This document shows, piece by piece, positions 1 through 6,411 of a stretch of 11,353 nucleotides of DNA (position 1 is its first letter; every line of letters starts with the position of its first letter). The notes below the pieces were generated by a model. It saw only the letters and a list, made by a program, of their open reading frames with translations, did not search any database and had not been told where the DNA came from. A program made the translations under genes and the position numbers. Source of the stretch: Candidatus Latescibacterota bacterium (GTDB lineage Bacteria > JAAXHH01 > JABIQT01); NCBI GenBank assembly GCA_018667995.1, contig JABIQT010000393.1:1-11353 (forward strand). Reading direction: 5' to 3'.

Positions 1-1
1 A

Positions 2-535
2 GAGCAGTCCACGAGTACAGTTAATCCTTCTGCACCTCCACTCGAAAAACCACATACGATACGAGAGCTCATCTCAGACCTGGTACAGCCGGTCGAGGGA
101 AGAAAAGCGATTGGAGTCACATACACCACTGACCTACTACTGTGGACCGTATTGGCGTTAATGGCCGTGATTGCGATACCTGAAGTTATCGTGTTTGCAG
201 GCACCGAAGGGAGCATTTTACGCGCGGCAACGGTACTCATTCTGGCCGTTCAATTCCAAGCCATTGGCGCTGCGCTCATGAAACGGGCCTGTACGGCGTT
301 CTGTCTGAAATTCTGGGCCGTGTTTCTTGTGGTATACGTTGCTGCGAATGTCCGCGTGGTCGTAGGCGAACTTGTCTCTGCCGTGGGAGCGGGTGCGATA
401 GAGGATACCGCCTCAATATGGTCAGCTGAATTGATGGCTCCAATCGCTGTTTCAGTGATAATAGCCGTTGCCCTTTTCGCATTCGCGGAACGCTGTATCC
501 GCCCTGTCTTTACCGATCATGGACCTACAGTCTGA
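2..535 (+). CDS. Multi-pass membrane protein of unknown function, 5' end outside the window
   Basis: The frame is open from the first bases of the window to a TGA at 533-535, giving the last 177 residues of a protein whose start lies to the left. An internal TTG at 152 could serve as a start, but the frame continues upstream with plausible polar protein sequence, so a 5'-partial gene is more likely. The visible part begins with a polar stretch of about 44 residues rich in Pro, Ser and charged residues. It is followed by about four hydrophobic segments (roughly residues 45-67, 72-92, 102-123 and 145-163) and a short polar tail. This fits an inner-membrane protein with a cytoplasmic N-terminal region. 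I recognise no family motif and no catalytic residues, so no function is proposed. The next gene on this strand starts more than 400 bases away, so they are probably not one operon. Confidence 0.6.
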   Translation, partial: EQSTSTVNPSAPPLEKPHTIRELISDLVQPVEGRKAIGVTYTTDLLLWTVLALMAVIAIPEVIVFAGTEGSILRAATVLILAVQFQAIGAALMKRACTAFCLKFWAVFLVVYVAANVRVVVGELVSAVGAGAIEDTASIWSAELMAPIAVSVIIAVALFAFAERCIRPVFTDHGPTV

Positions 536-948
536 GATCTGGCCAAAGAATTGAATCAAGGCTGGCTAACTGGTTGGGCAATATCTGGCATGATACCATC
601 CAAATGTCATGTACGACGTCGACCGCATCAGGCGTTCAAGCTTGGATGGTCGTTGCCGTATTTTCAATTGAATTGTCCGGCATGCAAGACATAGGATTCG
701 GTCTTCTGTCGTTGCCATAAATGAGCAGTGTGATGTTCATCATGTCGACAGATACGGTTGTGTATAGATTGCTATAGTCCCAGTTCTATCATGGATATGG
801 GGCTTTCAGGTTTAACGAGCAGGTGCCCAATGGCCAGTCCCACGGCAGGCCACCCGCATGTCGTCTGCCACAATGTGGAACTGTCACTGCACATACACCA
901 GTTTTCGGTTCTGTAACAGCTATCACTTATTCACGGGATCTCACCTAC
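536..948. other. Intergenic region upstream of the NHL/T9SS surface protein gene
   Basis: This 413-base gap has no convincing gene. The reading frame of the next gene is open back to a GTG at 823, but residues 823-948 would place about 42 unremarkable residues before a clear signal peptide, so that part is read as untranslated leader. A perfect 12-base palindrome, TGATGTTCATCA, lies at 731-742 and could be an operator half-site pair, but it is short. AT-rich blocks around 758-778 may contain the promoter; no consensus -35/-10 pair with normal spacing is evident. No strong terminator hairpin is seen after the stop at 535. Confidence 0.4.
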
Positions 949-2577
949 ATGCGTAGCGCCTTATTCGCAATATCCTTGTCACTTGTACTGTTTATCACTG
1001 AAGTACGGGCACAATCGGTACCGATTATCGATACGATAGCGGGCGTGGGGGAAGATTACCCTGGTGACGGAGGCCCAGCGACTCAGGCGCAGCTGAGCGG
1101 CCCGGTAAACGTACATGTGGGCTCTGACGCGACAATATACATCGTCGATTGGAGCGACGATGTGATCCGTACCGTCAGCCCGGAAGGCACCATATCCCTC
1201 TTTGCCGGCGATTACAGCGCCGGGTTTCTCGGAGACGACGGTCCGGCAACACTGGCTCAGTTGAACTCTCCCACCGACATCGTGGATGACGGCGCCGGAA
1301 ACCTATACATAGCCGACGGCGGCAATAACCGCATACGAAAGGTGGACGCCTTCGGAACGATCACTACCGTCGCCGGAACCGGCATTGTCGGACATTCAGG
1401 TGATGGCGGCCCGGCAACACTGGCTATGATGGATAATCCGTCGGGGTTGGCGTTCGATTCATCCGGTAGTCTCTTTATTGCGGACTATGGCAATCACGTC
1501 ATTCGCAAAATCGATACTAACGGCGTCATCACAACTGTGGCCGGGACCCCAACCGTTTCCGGATTCAGCGGGGACGATGGTCCAGCCACCCAAGCTCTCA
1601 TGGAATATCCCACAGCACTCGCTACCGATACTGAGGGTGGCATCTACTTCACAGAGGAGTCCAATCATACCATTCGAAAGATAGCCACCAATGGCACACT
1701 CGTTCGCATCGCGGGAACGGGTAGTGCTGGCTTCTCCGGAGATAATGGTCCAGCCACTCAAGCCTACCTCTCTCTATGGTGGCCTACGGGGCTCGATGTG
1801 GATCACCTGGGCAACGTTTTCGTCACGGACACCTTCAATCATAGAGTTCGAAGAGTAAATACGGACGGTTTCATCTCCACGGTCGCTGGGACGGGAACAC
1901 CCGGCTATGACGGCGACGGAGGACCTGCTACTTTGGCATCGATAGATGACCCCATGGGATTAGATGTGGACAATGAAGGTAATATCTACTTTCCGGAATG
2001 GTCCAACTCGACGGTGCGTAAGGTGTCAGCGCTTCCATCCACCGATGTACAGCTCCATTTCAGCGAGTCATTCGGAGGGCCAGGTGATCTCGCCACCGTG
2101 AACTTGACGGTAACCTCGGGGATTCCTATCGGTGGGCTCGAGTTCACCATTCTACCTGAACTCCAGTTCTCAGAGAGCAATGCCCCTCTCACTCCCGGTC
2201 CACAGCCTGTTGTATTGGAAGGCATCATCAATGATCTGGAGAATGAAGGCGTGTCTGTGTTCCATAGCACAGACCCATCAACAGCAATTACCACCATAAT
2301 CGTTGTCAGCATAAATGGATCGGATATAGGCCCGGGGGACCCGCAGGTTTTGGAGCTGGTATACAGGATCGATGAACAGATTGCACCTGCAGCACGAGTT
2401 CACATACAGGTAAACGATGTCCTCGTCTCTTCCACGGAAGCTACCGTGCTGACACATAGCACCTTCCCCGGATTCATACACCCGGATTCATACAGGTGGG
2501 CAGAAGTGGCGATCTTGCCGGCGGCAACCATAGTGGTGGTGATGGCACGATCAACATCCTGGATATCGTCAGACTAA
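949..2577 (+). pseudogene. N-terminal part of a frameshifted secreted NHL-repeat/cohesin-like protein
   Basis: This is the first part of a gene that runs to 3440 but is broken by a frameshift near 2481; as read it makes 542 residues. The ATG at 949 is chosen because it opens directly on a Sec signal peptide (about residues 1-21, hydrophobic core, cleavage after VRA); the ribosome binding site is weak. Residues 24-360 contain six NHL repeats of about 56 residues. Each carries a GDxGPAT motif, a GN-Y/F-I/V-AD-like strand and an IRK(V/I) strand ending in TVAG, as expected for a six-bladed beta-propeller. Residues 365-500 look like a cohesin-type beta-sandwich (VQLHFSES, GLEFTI, VLELVYRID). Residues after 510 (FPGFI) are out of frame: they read as unrelated sequence and stop at 2575-2577, so the dockerin and sorting domains are lost. 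The truncated product would be exported by Sec but lack its T9SS signal. It could be a pseudogene, a phase-off state of a switchable gene, or an assembly error. Confidence 0.8.
2467..2494 (+). repeat. Perfect 14-base tandem duplication at the frameshift
   Basis: The unit CCCGGATTCATACA occurs at 2467-2480 and again, identical and directly adjacent, at 2481-2494. Fourteen is not a multiple of three, so the extra copy moves the reading frame. Up to the end of the first copy the reading frame encodes sensible protein (HSTFPGFI). With one copy deleted the frame continues as CAG-GTG-GGC (QVGRSGDLAGG) straight into the dockerin repeats. The duplication therefore explains the frame break fully. Such direct repeats typically arise and are lost by replication slippage. 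Confidence 0.92.
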
Positions 2578-3440
2578 TCAATTACATACTCGAAATCCTG
2601 CCTGAACCGGCGATTGAGAGTTTTTCATTCTGGACGACTGATGTCAATTCTGATGGCACCATTGACGTTCGCGATCTGGTCGGTGTGATTCAGCAGGCCC
2701 TGGCCGAAGCCCCCTCGGAAACACCGGCAAAAACACTGGCGTTGGCTTCGGCAACGACAGTTACCATGGGTCTTGGCGCGGTGGTGACGGATCGAACCGG
2801 GCAACGGTACATCCCTGTGGACCTCACATCTGATGGAGATGTAAGTGGGATGCAGTTCAGCATACATGCAGACCCGGCCACTATATTGCAGGGTATCCCC
2901 TCTTTGGCCGGGCGAGCGGATCAAATGCAGATACAGCACCACCATGAAAATGGTACGCTTCGCATGGTAGTCTATAGCGCAGACGGGAAGGTTCTTCCTC
3001 AGGGCGTCACTGCTGTGGTGATGGTACCCGTAAAGATTACTGCCAATGCACATCTGGCCTCGTCTGTGACGCTGGACGGCATCATTGTTTCCAACTATTT
3101 GCAGCAAGCTATTCCTGTGACCGTAGCCGAAACAGGACTGAAGCGCAGCTCGGATCCGCCAGTTTTCTCCCTGATGAACAATGCGCCGAACCCGTTTAAT
3201 CCCGCGACGGCAATCGTTTACGAGGTGCCCGAACCCGCGCGCATATCAATAATCGTCTACAACATGCTCGGACAGGAAGTAGCACGGCTGGTGGATCAGT
3301 ACCAGACACCTGGTAGGTACGAGGTACTGTGGGATTCAAGGAATGCGCAGGGATCTCGTGTAACCAGCGGGATCTATCTCTACCGTATGCAGAGCAGTAC
3401 AGGCTTTGTTCAGACTCGCAGAATGACCTTACTCAAATAA
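2496..3440 (+). pseudogene. C-terminal part of the frameshifted protein: dockerin-type repeats, second cohesin-like region, T9SS sorting domain
   Basis: This frame is open from 2460, after a stop at 2457-2459, to a TAA at 3438-3440. The only early start is a GTG at 2496, inside the preceding reading frame and without a good ribosome binding site, so independent translation is unlikely. It encodes two dockerin type I-like calcium-binding repeats: GGDGTINILDIVRLINYIL, then DVNSDGTIDVRDLVGVIQQAL about 30 residues later. A second cohesin-like beta region follows (about residues 595-725 of the restored 825-residue protein, with IPVDLTSDGDVSGMQFSI). The last 90 or so residues form a FlgD-like/T9SS type A sorting domain: APNPFNPATAI, ISIIVYNMLGQEV, GRYEVLWDSRN, V-SGIYLYRM. 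In T9SS bacteria this domain directs outer-membrane passage and surface attachment or release. The domains are intact and show no further stops, which suggests that the break is recent or reversible. Confidence 0.82.
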
Positions 3441-3487
3441 GATGATCGCCAATATGGTCGCTAACGTCTGACCCACGAGGGCACACG

Positions 3488-4129
3488 ATGCACCTCACGA
3501 TATGGAGTAATCCAAGAGTGGCACAGAACTGGGTCCCACGAACGGTAGTCGTGGCCCTGCTTTTTCTTACTACGGGATGCGCCGGATCTTATGGTCTAGA
3601 GGAAGCACGATTTGGCGGTACATTTTATATGCCGGAGGCCAGAAGCCATCCGATCAAGGTATTCGGTGCCGGATCTGAGGATGGCACACTCTGGACTCAG
3701 TTACTCAGCGGGTTGCCCGATACCATAGGCAGTGTCACGGAGATTCCGTTCACGGCTACGTCGGGGACGCAAGTAGTCGTAGCAGGAATAGAGTATCTCA
3801 GAATTGGCATGGTCGATCTGAAACACGTTTATCGTGCTGATTTACGATCGGACCGTCTCAGTCGCTATATCAATGACATCCAGTCTTCCGCGAGAGCTCT
3901 GGGCGGCGATGCCATCATCATTAGCGGCTACCAAGAGGGCGCAGTCGGCCGCATTTATTCCATATCCGATGTAAACACAGGCTCCATGGGCTTGGGCAAA
4001 ATGGAGAGATCCCCGGACGGCACACCCGTCCGTATAGATCTACCACAGGAGACACCGCGAGAGGTCGCTGTTCGTGGCATCAAGCAGGAGGCCAGAATGC
4101 GAGTCGTAGTCTTAAGGTTGAAGCGATAG
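3488..4129 (+). CDS. Predicted outer-membrane or periplasmic lipoprotein of unknown function
   Basis: A 213-residue protein with ATG at 3488 and a GAGG at 3477-3480, seven bases upstream. Residues 10-30 form a basic-then-hydrophobic export signal ending in LFLTTGC, so Cys31 is the likely lipidated residue. The -3 position is Thr rather than the usual Leu, a relaxed lipobox. The mature part shows alternating beta strands (IPFTATSGTQVVVAGIEYL), then a helix and strand around residues 125-155 with SSARALGGDAIIISGY. That helix-strand pattern is seen in small envelope lipoproteins that handle an amphipathic or metal ligand, but I cannot assign a family. It starts 47 bases after the broken NHL/T9SS gene on the same strand, and may be co-transcribed with it. 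It converges on the SDR gene with only 50 bases between the stops and no clear terminator hairpin. Confidence 0.7.
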   Translation: MHLTIWSNPRVAQNWVPRTVVVALLFLTTGCAGSYGLEEARFGGTFYMPEARSHPIKVFGAGSEDGTLWTQLLSGLPDTIGSVTEIPFTATSGTQVVVAGIEYLRIGMVDLKHVYRADLRSDRLSRYINDIQSSARALGGDAIIISGYQEGAVGRIYSISDVNTGSMGLGKMERSPDGTPVRIDLPQETPREVAVRGIKQEARMRVVVLRLKR

Positions 4130-4179
4130 GGTCAGGGTAATGAATGCACCCCAAGACATGCCAGCGTCACGAATGCCGC

Positions 4180-4959
4180 TTAGGCCGAGGTAGCTACCAG
4201 TCCGCCATCAACGGGCAATGCTACACCAGTAATACATCCGGCCGCCGGTGAACATAGAAATGCCACAGCCCGTCCAATATCCTCGGGCGTACCGCGGCGA
4301 GCCAACGGAACACCGTCCCCATGAGGCGCTTCCAGACTGCCCTGATCAGGCGGCGGGGTATTGAAGACGTGGTCTGTATCCATGTGCCCTGGCAAAATTG
4401 CATTACAACGAATTCCATGCTCCCCCAAATCGACGGCCATGGATTCCGTCAAACGAATCACCCCAGCCTTGGCCGCCCCATACGCCGCATCTCCCTTCCA
4501 GGCACGTCTGCCGTGGACAGACGACGTACTGACGATGACGCCACCGTGTCCTTGAGCTACCATGGACCGAGCTGCCTGCTGTGAGCAAAGGTAGAAACCT
4601 TTCAGCCCCACGTCGATGTTCTTATCCCAGTTGTCCTCCGTAAGGTCGAGAAATGGTTGTCCGGTGCCCCCATAGGGGTTATTGACCAGGATGTCAATGC
4701 TCCTAAATCGTTTCAAGAATGCTTCAAACATGCTTTTCACCTGAACAACATTCGAGATATCAGCGGCGAAGAATTCAGCATCTCGTCCCATATCCCGGAT
4801 TAGCCCCAAGGTGATCTCCGCATCCCCATCGTCAGAAAGGTCGTTGAAGCCCACATCTGCACCTGCTTCTGCCAGCGCCAGAGCAATTCCACGACCGATG
4901 CGGCGTTTTCCGCCTGTAATGAGGGCCTTTTTGCCAGTTAGATCGTACGGCATTAGCAT
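4180..4959 (-). CDS. SDR-family NAD(P)-dependent oxidoreductase (FabG/pteridine-reductase-like)
   Basis: A 259-residue classical short-chain dehydrogenase/reductase, normal length for the family. The start is the ATG at 4957-4959, because GGAGG (minus strand, 4967-4971) lies seven bases before it; the second ATG at 4951-4953 is too far. The Rossmann dinucleotide motif is TGGKRRIG (residues 15-22), with Arg20 where the consensus TGxxxGIG has Gly; this variant is known from pteridine reductase-like SDRs. ADIS follows (66-69), then NNPYG (93-97) in place of NNAG. Catalytic residues are Ser147 (SSVHG), Tyr160 and Lys164 (YGAAK). The usual Asn of the tetrad (VNLxG) is Gly118 here (VGLKG). The C-terminal part has RCNAILPG, the RRGTPEDIG segment and VDGG. 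It presumably oxidises or reduces an alcohol/ketone in the cytoplasm; the substrate is unknown. It is divergent from the PhyH-family gene, which may act in the same pathway. Confidence 0.88.
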   Translation of the reverse strand: MLMPYDLTGKKALITGGKRRIGRGIALALAEAGADVGFNDLSDDGDAEITLGLIRDMGRDAEFFAADISNVVQVKSMFEAFLKRFRSIDILVNNPYGGTGQPFLDLTEDNWDKNIDVGLKGFYLCSQQAARSMVAQGHGGVIVSTSSVHGRRAWKGDAAYGAAKAGVIRLTESMAVDLGEHGIRCNAILPGHMDTDHVFNTPPPDQGSLEAPHGDGVPLARRGTPEDIGRAVAFLCSPAAGCITGVALPVDGGLVATSA

Positions 4960-5371
4960 GGATCGTCCTCCCGCGACATGTGGTGTCGCCTGTAAATTAA
5001 CTGATGTACTATTTGCGATGATACCATCGTTCCACTACCGCGGACCCTCTTCGGACCTGTTTGTACGATGCAGAAAATTGGTCCCTGTGAAACATCTTGT
5101 CTTGGCCTTATTCGACCGATAGAATATGATACCAGCTGTCGCAGGGAATTACCAAGTAAAGATCTCCAGGCTATGGTTTCATTTGCAGACAAATGGCAGA
5201 CCATCAGAAAGACAGCATTCTTGAGATAGATCAGAGCCTGACGGCATACGCTACCAATTTTCCCGCCATCTCATGGAATCTCGGGCGTATATCTTTAGAT
5301 AGGACAGGCTTCGCGATCAGATACAGACTCCACACGACAATCCGCATGACGAAAATCACAGGAGAATCAGA
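4960..5371. promoter_or_regulatory. Divergent intergenic region between the SDR and PhyH-family genes
   Basis: This 412-base region separates two divergent genes and must hold the start signals for both unless the transcripts begin elsewhere. No convincing coding frame is present. Besides the inverted repeat at 4973-4989, there is a CGATG/CATCG pair around a four-base centre at 5016-5029. For the plus-strand gene, TTGAGA at 5221-5226 is one mismatch from a -35 consensus but the base block at the right distance (CATACG, 5245-5250) is a poor -10. The PhyH ribosome binding site AGGAG is at 5360-5364. Promoter positions are therefore not established. Confidence 0.4.
4973..4989 (-). promoter_or_regulatory. 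Inverted repeat directly upstream of the SDR ribosome binding site
   Basis: GCGACA at 4973-4978 and TGTCGC at 4984-4989 are perfect inverted copies separated by five bases. On the minus strand this could form a six-base-pair stem with a five-base loop (CCACA), ending one base before the GGGAGG-type ribosome binding site of the SDR gene. It could be a small operator or an RNA hairpin affecting translation. It is short, so a chance occurrence is possible. Confidence 0.35.
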
Positions 5372-6208
5372 ATGCCTAAACATCTGAAAGAAGATGCCAT
5401 CGCGCAATATAACCGTGACGGATACTATTATCCGGTCCGCATTCTCGATGAAGAGCAAGTCGCCTACAATCGTGGGCTACTGGAACGTTTTGAAACAGAT
5501 CAGGGGCAACCAATCGGTGGCGCCCAACGCAATAAGTCTCACCTGATTTTCAGATGGGTCGATGACCTTATGAGGAATGACCGGATTCTCGACTCCGTTG
5601 AAGATCTCATCGGTCCAGATCTGCTCTGCTGGAACACGCTCTTCTGGATTAAAGAAGCAGGTAGCCAGAGTTTCGTGTCCTGGCATCAGGATCTTCGGTA
5701 TTGGGGACTGGACGCCAATGACCTGGTCACCGTATGGTTGGCATTATCGCCTGCATCTCTCAAGAGTGGGTGTATGCGTGTGCTTCCGGGCAGCCACAAA
5801 GAGGAGTTGATGCCCCACCAGGATGAGTACAAAACGGACAATCTGTTGACCCGGGGTCAGGAAATCTCTGTGGATGTAGACGAATCAATTGCAGTCGACA
5901 TGCCACTTCTGGCTGGTGAAGCTTCTCTCCATAACGGGCGTCTGGCCCATGCGTCCCAGGCAAATCTCTCAAATGACCGGAGAATCGGTCTCTCGCTACA
6001 CTATATTCCTACACACGCAAAACAAGTGGTCGGCGAATGGGATAGCGCGGCACTGGTCAGAGGCGAAGACCGGTACGGACACTTTTCGCTCGCGCCACGT
6101 CCGTCAAAAGATCTTGATCCTGCCACAGCGTCCTTCCATGAGAAAGCTACTGGTGCGGTGAGAGATGTTTTGTTCAAAGACGCCGAGAAAACCCGACCTA
6201 CCCTCTGA
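5372..6208 (+). CDS. Phytanoyl-CoA dioxygenase (PhyH) family protein
   Basis: A 278-residue protein of the non-haem Fe(II)/2-oxoglutarate-dependent PhyH family, at normal family length. The ATG at 5372 has AGGAG (5360-5364) seven bases upstream. It begins with the family's N-terminal helix (DAIAQYNRDGYYYPVRIL). Iron ligands are His105 and Asp107 in SWHQD, and distal His193 in LAHASQAN. Arg204 in NDRRIGL, eleven residues further, fits the 2-oxoglutarate-binding Arg by analogy with human PhyH spacing (His264, Arg275). Conserved strands include LVTVWLALSPASLKSGCMRVLPGSHK (around 118-143) and GLSLHYIP (206-213). All expected catalytic residues are present, so the enzyme is probably active; it would hydroxylate a small cytoplasmic substrate. 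PhyH-family members of bacteria act on many substrates, so phytanoyl-CoA itself should not be assumed. It is divergent from the SDR gene and convergent with the sulfatase gene. Confidence 0.9.
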   Translation: MPKHLKEDAIAQYNRDGYYYPVRILDEEQVAYNRGLLERFETDQGQPIGGAQRNKSHLIFRWVDDLMRNDRILDSVEDLIGPDLLCWNTLFWIKEAGSQSFVSWHQDLRYWGLDANDLVTVWLALSPASLKSGCMRVLPGSHKEELMPHQDEYKTDNLLTRGQEISVDVDESIAVDMPLLAGEASLHNGRLAHASQANLSNDRRIGLSLHYIPTHAKQVVGEWDSAALVRGEDRYGHFSLAPRPSKDLDPATASFHEKATGAVRDVLFKDAEKTRPTL

Positions 6209-6411
6209 TGTGAATTGTCTATCGCGACATTGCAAGTCCCCTGGTCACTCGCTTGCTCTGCCTGCAATCATGATTCTATATCCTCCATGACAATACTTGA
6301 TCTCTGTAATTGACGTGCGATCTGTGTGTCTTATTGAGCCATTGAATAGCTGACATACAAGTATTCAGGCCTGGTCGGATTGGATTCACGAACATAACCC
6401 GACAGGCACTG
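6209..6411. other. Intergenic region between convergent PhyH-family and sulfatase genes
   Basis: About 200 bases between two converging stop codons. The only pairing noticed is ATTGCA and TGCAAT with a loop of about 27 bases near 6229-6268. That is too open for a classical intrinsic terminator, and no T-run follows. No gene is supported here. Confidence 0.3.

Noticed and set aside
586-596. ATGATACCA occurring at three places (near 588, 5018 and 5125) as a possible shared operator
   Set aside because: Nine bases three times, in unrelated contexts and without symmetry or fixed distance to a start codon, is weak evidence and may be chance.
823-948. N-terminal extension of the NHL/T9SS gene from a GTG at 823
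   Set aside because: It would put about 42 residues with no signal-peptide character in front of a clear Sec signal peptide that starts at ATG 949, so the extension is treated as leader.
2479-2577. Programmed ribosomal frameshifting at the junction instead of a mutation
   Set aside because: No slippery heptamer or clear downstream stem is seen, whereas the exact 14-base duplication explains the frame break completely.
2625-3107. A 160-residue minus-strand frame inside the dockerin/T9SS part
   Set aside because: Antisense shadow of the dockerin and cohesin-like coding frame, rich in Arg, Cys and His, with no recognisable motif.
6229-6268. ATTGCA...TGCAAT as a bidirectional terminator between convergent genes
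   Set aside because: A six-base stem with a loop of about 27 bases and no T-run does not fit an intrinsic terminator.
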